Positions 15,818-24,704 of a DNA stretch of 64,000 nucleotides are shown here, piece by piece; the stretch's first letter is position 1, and every line of letters begins with the position of its first letter. Position numbers and translations under genes: made by a program. Source of the stretch: Candidatus Endomicrobium embiratermitis (GTDB taxonomy: Bacteria; Elusimicrobiota; Endomicrobiia; Endomicrobiales; Endomicrobiaceae). The stretch spans positions 1 to 64,000 of the forward strand of contig WQYI01000003.1 of assembly GCA_009781315.1 (NCBI GenBank), read 5' to 3'. Under the pieces are notes generated by a model. The model saw nothing but the letters and a program-made list of their open reading frames with translations. It did no database searches and was not told the DNA's origin.

Positions 15818-17566
15818 ATGTTTTTACCTACAACAAAAGAAGAAATGCAAAAACTCGGCTGGGAAAAGCCCGATATTATTTTAGTATCGGGCGACGTTTA
15901 TATTGACAGTCCTTTTATAGGCGCTGCCGTTATAGGAAATTGGCTTACGGCGCATGGTTTTAAAGTCGCCGTAATTGCCCAGCCCGATATAACAACCGAT
16001 GACATTGCAAGGCTTGGGGAACCCGCCTTATTTTGGGGAGTTTCCGCAGGCGCAATGGATTCTTTTGTGTCAAATTATACTTCTTTAAACAAATTTAGAA
16101 ATGACGATGATTTAACCCCCGGAGGTATTAACAACAGACGTCCTGACAGGGCGAGTATGGTTTATACAAACATCATAAGAAAACATTTTAAAAACACTAA
16201 ACCTATTGTTTTGGGCGGCGTTGAAGCAAGTTTAAGAAGAATTGTTCATTATGATTTTAAAGATAACGATTTAAGACGGTCTATACTTTTTGACGCGAAA
16301 GCAGATATCATCTCTTACGGTATGGGCGAAAAATCAATGCTTGAACTTGCCCGAAACATTAAAGAGGGCAAAGACTGGCGCGGCATAAAAGGCATATGTT
16401 ACATATCAAAAGAAAAACCTGAAAACGCTTTAGAAATCCCATCTTTTGAAGAATGCAGAGACAATAAAGACAAATTTTTTGAAGCATTCGCTTCTTTTTA
16501 TAAAAATACATGCAGCAAAAATGAAAAAATTCTATGCCAAAAACACGCCGAAAGATATTTAGTCCAAAATCCTAAACAGCCGGCTTTGACTTCAAAAGAA
16601 TTAGACGAAATTTACGATTTAGACTACACAAGGGAAGTTCACCCTTATTACGCAAAACTCGGAAAAGTTAAAGCGCAGGATACAATAAAATTTTCCATTA
16701 CAACGCACAGAGGATGTTTCGGGGAATGTAATTTTTGTTCCATTGCGGTTCATCAGGGAAAAGAAGTTGTTTCAAGAAGCGAAGAATCCGTTTTAAACGA
16801 AGCACGGAAAATAACAAAATTAAAAGATTTCAAAGGTTATATAACGGATTTAGGCGGACCCACCGCAAATATGTACAAAACCCAATGCAAAGTAAATACA
16901 AACGCCGGAAGTTGTGAAAATAAGCGATGCCTGTTTCCGAAAACCTGCGAAAATCTTGTTGCGGGACATGATAAACAGATTGAATTGTTAACCAAAGTTT
17001 CAAAAATAGAAGGTGTTAAAAAAGTATTTATTTCTTCGGGAATAAGATACGATATGATTTGCGCGGACGTTGCAAACGGACAAAATTATCTTGATACTTT
17101 ACTGGAAAACAATATTTCGGGACAAATGAAAATCGCGCCTGAACATATTGACGATAAGGTTTTGGCTTTGATGGGAAAACCTAATTCCGCTGTTTTGAAA
17201 CATTTTATAAAAATGTTTCAAAACAGCAAGAGTGAAAAGTTAAGAGTGAAAAGTGAAGATACGGCTGAAAAAAAAGACAGTTTTCCGGCAACTGCACTTG
17301 GGAATGACAAACTATCCAAACTGTTTCTAACGTATTATTTTATAGCCGCGTATCCGGGCTGCGGCGAAGCTGAAATGCGCGCCCTGCGCGGTTTTATAAA
17401 CACAAACTTAAAAACCAGACCCGAACAGATTCAGATTTTTACCCCTACCCCTTCCACAATCGCCACAATGATGTATTATACCGAAAAAGATTTAAACGGA
17501 AACAAAATTTTTGTTGAAAAAGACAGAAACAGCAAGCAAAAACAAAAAAGAATAATCTGCGCATGA
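15818..17566 (+). CDS. YgiQ/UPF0313-type radical SAM protein
   Basis: This 582-residue protein begins like YgiQ family members (FLPTTKEEMQKLGW, DIILVSGDVYIDSPF) and has a B12-binding-like N-terminal half. The radical SAM cluster motif CxxxCxxC is in HRGCFGECNFCSI, near residue 300. A second Cys group follows (GSCENKRCLFPKTC) and the family end block QIQIFTPTPSTIATMMYYT is present. The substrate of the family is unknown. Around residues 471-498, between the HFIKMFQ and LFLTYYFIAAYPGC blocks, there is an in-frame stretch (KSEKLRVKSEDTAEKKDS...) translated from a dispersed intergenic repeat, which makes it longer there than usual. It has no ribosome-binding site and a TATAAT 7 nt before ATG. Confidence 0.9.
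   Translation: MFLPTTKEEMQKLGWEKPDIILVSGDVYIDSPFIGAAVIGNWLTAHGFKVAVIAQPDITTDDIARLGEPALFWGVSAGAMDSFVSNYTSLNKFRNDDDLTPGGINNRRPDRASMVYTNIIRKHFKNTKPIVLGGVEASLRRIVHYDFKDNDLRRSILFDAKADIISYGMGEKSMLELARNIKEGKDWRGIKGICYISKEKPENALEIPSFEECRDNKDKFFEAFASFYKNTCSKNEKILCQKHAERYLVQNPKQPALTSKELDEIYDLDYTREVHPYYAKLGKVKAQDTIKFSITTHRGCFGECNFCSIAVHQGKEVVSRSEESVLNEARKITKLKDFKGYITDLGGPTANMYKTQCKVNTNAGSCENKRCLFPKTCENLVAGHDKQIELLTKVSKIEGVKKVFISSGIRYDMICADVANGQNYLDTLLENNISGQMKIAPEHIDDKVLALMGKPNSAVLKHFIKMFQNSKSEKLRVKSEDTAEKKDSFPATALGNDKLSKLFLTYYFIAAYPGCGEAEMRALRGFINTNLKTRPEQIQIFTPTPSTIATMMYYTEKDLNGNKIFVEKDRNSKQKQKRIICA
17229..17311 (+). repeat. GTGAAAAGT-type repeat inserted in the YgiQ-type coding sequence
   Basis: The segment begins with AAGAGTGAAAAGTTAAGAGT, the same unit that builds the left arm of the intergenic repeats at 28776, 56768 and 60928. 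It ends with GGGAATGACAA, resembling the end of the second repeat family. It lies in frame and replaces a normally short linker. Confidence 0.65.
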
Positions 17567-17602
17567 TACATTTTAAATAGCCGCTAAAGGCACATGACAA
17601 CC

Positions 17603-18304
17603 TTATTTTTTCTTTTTCGCCGGTTTTTTGGCTTTAGCTTTAGGTTTAGCCTTTGTTTTTGTTTTCAATTTCGGTTTCGACTTTTTAACAAGCGTTTTAC
17701 TAAACGCCTCTATTCCTTTTCCTACGGCCTTTACCGTTCTTTTGGCTTTTTTAACTTTATCGCCCGCCGATTTTAGTTCTTCTTTAATTTTCTTTTTCGC
17801 GGCGGCAAATTTTTTAGACGCGGCTTTAGAAAGCTTTCTTGAAATTTTATCCGCCGATTTAATTATTATTTTCTTTTCTTTATTTACGATTTCAGATAAT
17901 TTTTCCGCGTATTCCTTCACTTTTTCGGAAGCGTTAACTTTTAAAATCTCAATCGTATCAATTTTCACGGTTTTAGCGTCTTTCCAAAGTCTTTCCAGAT
18001 TGTATGTTTCTCTCACGGAAGGCAGCATAACGTGTATTACAACCCCTCCGTAATCCGTAACACGCCAGGAAGCGGAATCAATCCCTTCTCTTCTCACGAC
18101 CGTTATGCCTTTTTCTTTAAAAATCTTTTCAATTTCTCCGCATATCGCGTTTATCTGTGTGTTTGATTCGGCTGTCGCGATTACAAAATAATCCGCTATA
18201 GCGGTTAAATCTCTTATGTCCAGAATAATGGTATTTACCGCTTTTTTATCGTCCGCAATTTTTGCCGCTTCCTTAGCCAAAGCAAGAAAATCAATTTTTT
18301 CCAT
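17603..18304 (-). CDS. rsfS: Ribosomal silencing factor RsfS with long basic tail
   Basis: This is a 233-residue protein. Residues 1 to about 112 are a complete RsfS/Iojap domain (DDKKAVNTIILDIRDLTAIADYFVI, TQINAI, GIDSASWRVTDYGGVVIHVML), which binds ribosomal protein L14 and blocks subunit joining under starvation. The remaining ~120 residues are an added Lys/Ala/Val-rich helical tail ending in KAKAKKPAKKKK; normal RsfS proteins stop at about 110-130 residues. The start at 18304 is chosen for the ribosome-binding site GAGGAGG 6 nt upstream. It overlaps the LytR_C gene by 14 nt and is last in the nadD-yqeK-lytR_C-rsfS run, a common order. Confidence 0.9.
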   Translation of the reverse strand: MEKIDFLALAKEAAKIADDKKAVNTIILDIRDLTAIADYFVIATAESNTQINAICGEIEKIFKEKGITVVRREGIDSASWRVTDYGGVVIHVMLPSVRETYNLERLWKDAKTVKIDTIEILKVNASEKVKEYAEKLSEIVNKEKKIIIKSADKISRKLSKAASKKFAAAKKKIKEELKSAGDKVKKAKRTVKAVGKGIEAFSKTLVKKSKPKLKTKTKAKPKAKAKKPAKKKK

Positions 18305-19421
18305 TACCGGCCTCCTCAACATTATCAAGCTTATCGTAAATCACGCAGTCTTTGCCGATAAAAACGCTGATATCATGAAAAGACTGAGCGTTATATGTAA
18401 TTACAATCTTACCGCATCCTAAAACCTGCGCGGCTCTTAAACTTTCGTCGTAATATCCTTTATAATCTTTTATTAAAGTTCTATTGTAACGCAAAGGCGA
18501 AGTACCCCACTCCATAACGTCAAATCCGTTAGCCCTTAAGACCCATGCCGCTTTTTCGGCCATACGGGGTCTTCCCGACGCATTTTTTACATCCACAACC
18601 GCTTTTTTAGTTCTGATTTCTTCATTTAGTCCGAGATAATACACCGGCAGCAAATTTAAAATATTTTTTTTATCGGGTACAACTCTCTTCTTAGTATATT
18701 TTGCCGGCAAATCGAAAAATATAACAAAGGGATTATATTTTTTATTAAACTTTAACATCCGCACATAAGCGGTTTTTGAAATATTTGAATCTATAAGCTT
18801 AAGTTTTTTATTAGCCCGGGTTTTAAATGAACCGTAATTATTCTTAACAAGATTTAAAAACGTTTCGGTAATTTCAATTTGATTCATAAGTTTTTCGTCT
18901 CTGGTCTTGAAATCTTTTTTCAAAACAAGTTCTTTTATTTTCTCGTCTCCGTCGCAAAATTCCAAAAAAGCGCTATAAGTCGCCGAAATATAAAAATCCA
19001 GCATGAGATTGTTTTCGGTAAGTTCAAAAATATCCGTATATAAATTCGTAATCGCAAGCTGCAAATCTTTCTTTGAAGTTTCGTTAAAAGATTTCCTAAA
19101 GCTTAAAGCTTTGTTTTTTTTCCTGATAACCACCATATCGGTATTTACCGAAAGCACTTTAAAAACATTATTGCGCCTTTCGTAAGTTATAAAAAAAACA
19201 TTGAGATCTCCGGGATTTATCTTTTCGTCTCCGTAAAGCAATACGGAAAATCTCACGGGCTCATAATTTGAAATGTTTTTTACAATCGAATCTTTCCCAA
19301 TCTTGTGTCTAAACACGTTAAAATATAAAGAAATGGAAGTCATGACGCAAATCGTAAAAACAACCGCGGCAATTTTAAGAATTTTTTCTTTTTTCGGAGA
19401 CATCGGAGACAGTTGAGACAT
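18291..19421 (-). CDS. LytR_C-domain membrane protein
   Basis: This is a 376-residue protein with one N-terminal membrane helix (ILKIAAVVFTICVMTSISLYF, about residues 14-34) and an extracytoplasmic remainder. The central region (RFSVLLYGDEKINPGDLNVFFITY, SVNTDMVV) is a diverged LytR-CpsA-Psr-like domain. Residues about 270-360 are a LytR C-terminal domain (AVVDVKNASGRPRMAEKAAWVLRANGFDV). LCP enzymes attach anionic polymers to peptidoglycan, but the catalytic Arg/Asp set is not obvious here, so enzymatic activity is doubtful. It overlaps yqeK by 47 nt (a later in-frame ATG would shorten this) and rsfS by 14 nt. Confidence 0.75.
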   Translation of the reverse strand: MSQLSPMSPKKEKILKIAAVVFTICVMTSISLYFNVFRHKIGKDSIVKNISNYEPVRFSVLLYGDEKINPGDLNVFFITYERRNNVFKVLSVNTDMVVIRKKNKALSFRKSFNETSKKDLQLAITNLYTDIFELTENNLMLDFYISATYSAFLEFCDGDEKIKELVLKKDFKTRDEKLMNQIEITETFLNLVKNNYGSFKTRANKKLKLIDSNISKTAYVRMLKFNKKYNPFVIFFDLPAKYTKKRVVPDKKNILNLLPVYYLGLNEEIRTKKAVVDVKNASGRPRMAEKAAWVLRANGFDVMEWGTSPLRYNRTLIKDYKGYYDESLRAAQVLGCGKIVITYNAQSFHDISVFIGKDCVIYDKLDNVEEAGNGKN

Positions 19422-19986
19422 AATAATTCCTCGCGTCTACAACCTGCGGACAGAGCCATTCTTCTTTGTCAAGAACATACTGGATTTTTTTTGTCATAAC
19501 TTTTAAGAAGGCTTTTTCAATTTTTTTTACCGCAAGTTTTTGTATTTTTGATAATTCTTTGGATTTTCTGTCAAAAACCGACCCGTCCGCCACAAATATT
19601 ATTTTTTCAAGAAGGCTCATATTTTGTCTGCCTAAAGTGTGGTTTCGGACGGCGTTTAAAATATCTTTATCTGTTACGCCTAATTTTTCTTTCGCGATAA
19701 TCGCGCCCGCGTAAGAATGAAGAAGCTTCGGAGAATATTTTTTCATTTCGTTAAAATATTTAAAATCCGCTTTACGGTTTTCAAAAAAAGATATCAGTTG
19801 TTTGTCTGTTTTGGATTTCGCGCAATCGTGAAGCAGTCCCGCGGTCTGGGCTTTTAAAATATCAACGCCGTATATTCCCGCAAGTTCCACGGCAAACCTT
19901 GCCACATTATACGAATGCTCAAAACGTTTCGGGCTTAAATTTTTTTGAAGATACTCGAAAATATTTTTTTCTAAATCTTTTCGCAT
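19375..19986 (-). CDS. yqeK: YqeK-type HD hydrolase (Ap4A hydrolase)
   Basis: This is a 203-residue soluble protein with the HD-domain metal residues His24 (RFEHSYNVAR), His53-Asp54 (LLHDCAKS), later HSYAGA and a downstream Asp. YqeK proteins cleave diadenosine tetraphosphate symmetrically to two ADP. It starts one nucleotide after the nadD stop codon; the nadD-yqeK-rsfS order is conserved in many bacteria. No additional domain is visible. Confidence 0.9.
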   Translation of the reverse strand: MRKDLEKNIFEYLQKNLSPKRFEHSYNVARFAVELAGIYGVDILKAQTAGLLHDCAKSKTDKQLISFFENRKADFKYFNEMKKYSPKLLHSYAGAIIAKEKLGVTDKDILNAVRNHTLGRQNMSLLEKIIFVADGSVFDRKSKELSKIQKLAVKKIEKAFLKVMTKKIQYVLDKEEWLCPQVVDARNYYVSTVSDVSEKRKNS

Positions 19987-19987
19987 A

Positions 19988-20581
19988 TTATAATCCGCCC
20001 GAATACAGCTTTTGTTTTTTTATATAATCGTACACTTTTTCATCTGTAAAATCCGCCGCCAAACCGTTATTTTTGCTTACCAAATCCCGTATTTCCGTAG
20101 ATGAAATATCCCGCATTTCTTTATCTATAATCAAACATCTCTCAAGGAACTTCGTTCCTCTTTCTATTACGGCTCCCGGACGTTTGGCGACTATAAATTT
20201 ATACTGCGACGCGAGATATTCTATATTTTTCCAGTTCGGCAAATCTAAAAGCGAATCGGAACCTATTATCATAAATATTTCGTCGTCGGGATAAATCTTC
20301 TTAAAATGATCCAGAGTTTCGTAAGAATAAACTTTTCTGCCCTGTTCGACTTCGTAATAACCGATTTCCGTTTTCTCCGGACTTTCCGATTCAAGGGCAA
20401 GTTTAAGCATTGCGATTCTGTCGGAAATATCCGCGTATAATTTTACTTTGTGCGGCGGAGCGTAAGCGATGACAAATATGATTTTTTTTAAATCAAAAGA
20501 CGATAACGCTTCCTTCGCTATTTGAATATGCGCTTTATGCGGCGGATCAAAAGAACCGCCGAAAACAGCGATTTTCCCCAT
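19988..20581 (-). CDS. nadD: Nicotinate-nucleotide adenylyltransferase
   Basis: This is a 197-residue Rossmann nucleotidyltransferase with GGSFDPPHKAH at 8-18 (the T/HxGH region), SDRIAMLKLAL, IGSDSLLDLPNW and the C-terminal ISSTEIRDLV. It adenylates nicotinic acid mononucleotide to deamido-NAD in NAD synthesis. The length is normal. It is the first gene of the nadD-yqeK-lytR_C-rsfS unit, 16 nt downstream of proA. Confidence 0.95.
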   Translation of the reverse strand: MGKIAVFGGSFDPPHKAHIQIAKEALSSFDLKKIIFVIAYAPPHKVKLYADISDRIAMLKLALESESPEKTEIGYYEVEQGRKVYSYETLDHFKKIYPDDEIFMIIGSDSLLDLPNWKNIEYLASQYKFIVAKRPGAVIERGTKFLERCLIIDKEMRDISSTEIRDLVSKNNGLAADFTDEKVYDYIKKQKLYSGGL

Positions 20582-20596
20582 CGGATTTTTCCTGTT

Positions 20597-21865
20597 TTAT
20601 TCTCTGGTATTTCCGTTTCCGCGGACAATATATTTTGTCGTAGTCAGCTCTTTTATTCCCATTGCGCCGCGGGCATGGAGTTTTTGGGTTGAAATCCCTA
20701 TTTCGCAGCCTAACCCGAACACTGCGCCGTCATGAAGTCTTGTGGAAGCGTTCACAAAAACCGCCGCGGAATCAACCTGCGCCAGAAACCTGTCGGCGGT
20801 TTCTTTGTTTTCCGTAATTATCGCGTCGGAATGATGCGAACCGTACTTATTTATATGCGTTATCGCTTCTTCTAAAGAATTTACGACTTTTATTGAAATT
20901 TTCAAATCGTGATATTCGGTATTATAGTCTTGTTCCGCAGCCGGAATAATATTTTTGGCAAGACCCGACGTTATATGGCAGCCTCTTATTTCGACTCCCG
21001 CTTCATAATACAGTTCGCAGAGTTTAGGCAAAATTTGGGGCGCCGCGTCTTTATGGACAAGCAACGTTTCCATAGCGTTGCAAACCGCGGGGCGCTGGCA
21101 TTTCGCGTTTATGGCTATTTTTACCGCCATATCCAAATTTGCGTCCATATCTATATACGTATGGCACAAACCTTTGCCGTGCGATAAAACCGGAATAAGC
21201 GAATTTTTACGTATGGAATTTACAAGTTCTTCGCTTCCGCGGGGAATAAGCAAATCGATATATTTGTCGAGCGTAAGCAGTTCGCTGACCGCCGCTCTGT
21301 CCGCAGTGTCTATAAACTGTACGGCTCCCGCAGGCATACCCGCCTGCGCGCCGGCTTCGGAGATTATTTTCGCAAGAAACTTATTTGAATTTAACGCTTC
21401 GGACCCGCCTTTTAAAATAACGGCATTACCCGCTTTTAAACACAAAGCTGCCGCGTCTACGGTAACGTTCGGGCGGGCTTCGTAAATCATCATTATTACG
21501 CCAAGCGGCACTCTTATTTTTTTAACGTCCAAATCTTTAACAGGCGATTTTAAATCTTCGACAAGAGTTCCGACAGGATCGGGCAAGGCAGCGACGTCTC
21601 TCACGCCTTGTATCATCGCGTTTATACGGGACTGGTTTAAAGTAAGCCTGTCTGTTAAAACGGGAGAAAGTCCCGATGATTTTGCCGCCTCTACGTCGAT
21701 TTCGTTATGAAAAAGTATTTCTTTTGCGTTTTTTTCCAATGCTTCGGCCATAGCGGCAAGCATGCTGTTTTTTTGCTCCGAAGTAACGGAATTAAGCAAA
21801 AGCGCGGCGTCCTTTGCCGCCGCGGCTTTAAGCAAAACCGCCTGTTTTATTTCATTGTTTTCCAT
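20597..21865 (-). CDS. proA: Gamma-glutamyl phosphate reductase
   Basis: This is a 422-residue aldehyde-dehydrogenase-fold enzyme that reduces gamma-glutamyl phosphate with NADPH in proline synthesis. Seen are VPLGVIMMIYEARPNVT, the catalytic Cys in KCQRPAVCNAMETLLVH, DAIITEN and a C-terminal LHARGAMGIKELTTTKY. I start at 21865 (MENNEIKQ). The frame extends 36 codons further, but those codons are read through the hairpin repeat at 21881-22013 and cannot be native protein. GGGG about 8 nt upstream serves as ribosome-binding site. The partner proB is 10.5 kb away. Confidence 0.95.
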   Translation of the reverse strand: MENNEIKQAVLLKAAAAKDAALLLNSVTSEQKNSMLAAMAEALEKNAKEILFHNEIDVEAAKSSGLSPVLTDRLTLNQSRINAMIQGVRDVAALPDPVGTLVEDLKSPVKDLDVKKIRVPLGVIMMIYEARPNVTVDAAALCLKAGNAVILKGGSEALNSNKFLAKIISEAGAQAGMPAGAVQFIDTADRAAVSELLTLDKYIDLLIPRGSEELVNSIRKNSLIPVLSHGKGLCHTYIDMDANLDMAVKIAINAKCQRPAVCNAMETLLVHKDAAPQILPKLCELYYEAGVEIRGCHITSGLAKNIIPAAEQDYNTEYHDLKISIKVVNSLEEAITHINKYGSHHSDAIITENKETADRFLAQVDSAAVFVNASTRLHDGAVFGLGCEIGISTQKLHARGAMGIKELTTTKYIVRGNGNTRE

Positions 21866-21880
21866 ATTATACCCCATTAA

Positions 21881-22013
21881 AGACAAAGTGGAAAGTTGAA
21901 AGTTAAAAGTGAAATAAAAGTCTTTTTGCTTCGCAAAAACCTGTAATTCAATTTCGGCAAAGCCGAAATTCATTGTTTACACTCTTCACTTTACACTTTT
22001 AACTTTGCCTTTA
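21881..22013. repeat. GTGAAAAGT-type long hairpin repeat
   Basis: The left arm AAAGTGGAAAGTTGAAAGTT is mirrored by ACTTTACACTTTTAACTTT at the right. Between them are two small palindromes, TTTTTGCTTCGCAAAAA (about 21924-21940) and AATTTCGGCAAAGCCGAAAT (21950-21969). It fills the whole proA upstream spacer. Other members are at 28776, 56768 and 60928. Confidence 0.75.
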
Positions 22014-22469
22014 TTATATTTTACCCGAAACAACTTCAAACTGTCCGTTATAATATTTATATTCTTTTGCAGAAAACTTCAAAATCGCATAATCCGGGTC
22101 GTCAGCGCCACCCTTATAGTACATTGTCCAGCCGTCCTGCCAGAAACTTCGTTTAGTTTTTATGTCTTTTACAATTTCGATTTTACCGGTGAAAAGCAAA
22201 CCGCCGAAACTGTTTTCTTTTACAAAATAAACCGACGCATTATCGTTTAAAGATATTTGTTGCATTTTCTGCGATGAAGTATTGGTTGTAAAATAAAAAG
22301 TAAAATCATCGGTAAAAAGTTTTTGAAGTTTCAAAAACATCTCGGGATTTCGCAAATTAAGCATGGCGCGCGTTTCCGGATAACCGTCCGGATTTACAGT
22401 GGCAAGATTTACGAAATTGCTCGTTTTGATAATTTCTTTGAATATTTTCAATAACGATTTATCTTTCAT
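22014..22469 (-). CDS. Pyridoxamine 5'-phosphate oxidase-family protein
   Basis: This is a 151-residue split-barrel flavin-binding protein. NFVNLATVNPDGYPETRAML near residues 18-37 and FYFTTNTSSQKMQQI, VYFVKEN and GKIEIVKD are characteristic of the FMN-binding general-stress-protein 26 group. The substrate is unknown; family members bind FMN, F420 or heme. It stands alone between repeats. Confidence 0.85.
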   Translation of the reverse strand: MKDKSLLKIFKEIIKTSNFVNLATVNPDGYPETRAMLNLRNPEMFLKLQKLFTDDFTFYFTTNTSSQKMQQISLNDNASVYFVKENSFGGLLFTGKIEIVKDIKTKRSFWQDGWTMYYKGGADDPDYAILKFSAKEYKYYNGQFEVVSGKI

Positions 22470-22491
22470 TTTTTATTCCTCAATATAATTA

Positions 22492-22574
22492 CGAGCGCCA
22501 CGCCCCCGTATTACGAATCTACGGGGCAGGGTATTAATGAATAACTTCTTATTAATAGCGGCTCGCAATGACGG
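22492..22574. repeat. Dispersed hairpin repeat (GCAATGAC end)
   Basis: CGAGCGCC at the left and GGCTCGCAATGAC at the right bracket CCCCGTA...TACGGGG and ATTAAT...ATTAAT hairpins. The GCAATGACgGC end matches the copies at 53017 and 63838. Confidence 0.55.
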
Positions 22575-22599
22575 CAAAAAACTTCTTATATATTACATT

Positions 22600-24546
22600 T
22601 TACCGATTACTTGTAGTTTTAATCCAGTTTAAAAGCCCGCCGGCAAGAAGAATCTCTTTCTGCCTTTGGGTCAAATCGTATTTTGCTTTGAATTTTGAAC
22701 GCGGGAATATAGGCGTCTTGTCTTTGCTTTCTATTAAAATTTCGAAATCCTCTCCTTTCTCCAAAATCTCTTTTGCGTTCGGGAAAGAGAAATTGTGTCC
22801 CTGTTCTATTCTGTCGTAGTCGGCAGGATTTTCAAAAGTCAGCGGAATAATTCCGAAATTTATTAAATTTGCCAGATGTATTCTTGCGAATGATTTTGCC
22901 AAAACTATTTTTATATTTAAAAATCTGGGAGCGAGCGCCGCATGCTCTCTTGAAGAACCTTGCCCGTAATTGTCTCCGCCGACTATTATTCCGTCCGGTA
23001 TTTCTTTTGCTCTTTTTGCAAAATCCGGGTCAACCGCGCCGTATGTAAATTCGGCGATTTTCGGCAAATTTGAACGGAACGGCAAAATTGTTGCTCCCGC
23101 CGGCAAAATATGGTCGGTGGAAATATTATCTCCTACTTTTAAAGCGACGGTCGCATTGTTTTTTAAATCAAACGTAAAACGCTTTAAAGAAACGATATTG
23201 GGTCCTTTTATGACTTTCACTATCGAGCCGTCCGCCGCGGGCTGCTGGAACTGCGCGTCGTCAACTAAAAATTTTTCCGGCATTGTTATTTTCGGTTTTT
23301 TGATAAAGTATTTTGACGGATCCGTGATTTTTCCGGTCAAAGCCGCGGTAGCCGCGACTTCAGGCGAACACAAATAGACCTGTGCGTCTTTTGTCCCGCT
23401 TCTGCCTTCAAAATTTCTGTTAAAAGTTCTAAGCGACACGGCTCCGCTTTTCGGAGCCTGTCCCATGCCTATGCAAGGCCCGCACGCGCTTTCTAAAATT
23501 CTCGCGCCGCTTTCAATAATATCGGACAATGCGCCGCTTCGGCTAAGCATCGTAAGAACCTGCCTTGATCCGGGAGATACCACAAGGCTTACGTTTTTGT
23601 TTATTTTTTCCCCTTTTAATATTTCCGCGACCAAAAGCATATCTGCAAGCGACGAATTCGTGCACGAACCTATGCCGACCTGATCAACTTTAACGTCTTT
23701 GAGGCTTGCAACCTTAACCACCTTGTCCGGCATATGAGGACATGCTATTAAAGGTTCAAGAACGTTTAAATCTATGATTATTTCTTCGTCGTATTTAGCG
23801 TCATTGTCGGGAAGTATTTCAGTCCATACGTCCGCGCGATCCTGACTTTCAAGAAATTTTTTTGTTATATCGTCGGACGGGAAAATGCTCGTAGTCGCGC
23901 CGAGTTCCGTTCCCATGTTTGTTATAGTGGCTCTTTCGGGAACTGACAAAGTCTGTACGCCTTCGCCCGCAAATTCGTATATTTTACCTCTTCCGCCCCT
24001 AACGCTTTCTATCCGGAGAAGCTCAAGAATGATATCTTTAGCGCTGGTCCAGCCTTTCAATCTTCCTTTGAGTTCCACTTTAACTATTTTCGGCATTGTT
24101 ATATAAAAAGGCTGTCCCGCCATGGCGCACGCCACATCCAGACCGCCTGCTCCGAAAGCAAGCATGCCTATACCGCCGCCGGTCGGAGTGTGCGAATCGG
24201 AGCCTATCAAAGTCTTTCCCGGAACGCCGAATCTTTCCAAATGCACCTGATGACATATTCCGTTGCCTGCAGGAGAAAAAATTATTCCGTATTTTGCCGC
24301 TATAGTCTGCAAAAATTTATGGTCGTCGGCATTTTCAAAACCGGATTGCAGAGTATTGTGGTCAATATAACTCACGGAAAGTTCAGTTTTTACTTTAGGG
24401 ATGCCCATTGCTTCAAACTGCAAATATGCCATGGTTCCCGTAGCGTCCTGCGTAAGAGTTTGGTCAATTTTTAAGCTTATTTCAGCGCCTTTTTCCATTT
24501 CCCCGCTAAGTAAATGTTTTTTGATGATTTTTTCCGAGACATTCAC
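22600..24546 (-). CDS. Aconitate hydratase (monomeric, ~650-residue type)
   Basis: This is a 648-residue enzyme interconverting citrate and isocitrate through a [4Fe-4S] cluster. Cluster cysteines are in GIGSCTNSS and ACGPCIGMGQAP. The N-terminal catalytic part has FSPAGNGICHQVHLERF and GSDSHTPTGGGIGM; the swivel domain has GDNYGQGSSREHAAL. The start is set at GTG 24546, because AGAGGTGG ends 4 nt before it; an upstream ATG frame would add 28 residues containing the ribosome-binding site itself. The length fits the short archaeal/bacterial aconitase class, not AcnA (~890). An isopropylmalate or methylcitrate relative is less likely. Confidence 0.9.
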   Translation of the reverse strand: MNVSEKIIKKHLLSGEMEKGAEISLKIDQTLTQDATGTMAYLQFEAMGIPKVKTELSVSYIDHNTLQSGFENADDHKFLQTIAAKYGIIFSPAGNGICHQVHLERFGVPGKTLIGSDSHTPTGGGIGMLAFGAGGLDVACAMAGQPFYITMPKIVKVELKGRLKGWTSAKDIILELLRIESVRGGRGKIYEFAGEGVQTLSVPERATITNMGTELGATTSIFPSDDITKKFLESQDRADVWTEILPDNDAKYDEEIIIDLNVLEPLIACPHMPDKVVKVASLKDVKVDQVGIGSCTNSSLADMLLVAEILKGEKINKNVSLVVSPGSRQVLTMLSRSGALSDIIESGARILESACGPCIGMGQAPKSGAVSLRTFNRNFEGRSGTKDAQVYLCSPEVAATAALTGKITDPSKYFIKKPKITMPEKFLVDDAQFQQPAADGSIVKVIKGPNIVSLKRFTFDLKNNATVALKVGDNISTDHILPAGATILPFRSNLPKIAEFTYGAVDPDFAKRAKEIPDGIIVGGDNYGQGSSREHAALAPRFLNIKIVLAKSFARIHLANLINFGIIPLTFENPADYDRIEQGHNFSFPNAKEILEKGEDFEILIESKDKTPIFPRSKFKAKYDLTQRQKEILLAGGLLNWIKTTSNR

Positions 24547-24704
24547 GTTTCCACCTCTTTGCATACGATATTTACCCCGTTTAATGATATCATTTTTTAA
24601 TTCAAAATTAAACGGGTATAATGACTGCAAATAAATATTTTATTTCCTTACGAAAAGTCTTAAATAAAAGATGTTTTTGACCGGTCGCGCAAGATGGGTA
24701 TTGT

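Noticed and set aside
21865-21973. Longer N-terminus for ProA
   Set aside because: The extra 36 codons are read through a hairpin repeat; the family N-terminus starts at MENNEIKQ.
21881-22013. CRISPR array suggested by regular short repeats (also at 28776, 56768 and 60928)
   Set aside because: Units of 7-9 nt are contiguous, degenerate and inverted in the second half; there are no spacers and no cas genes in the window.
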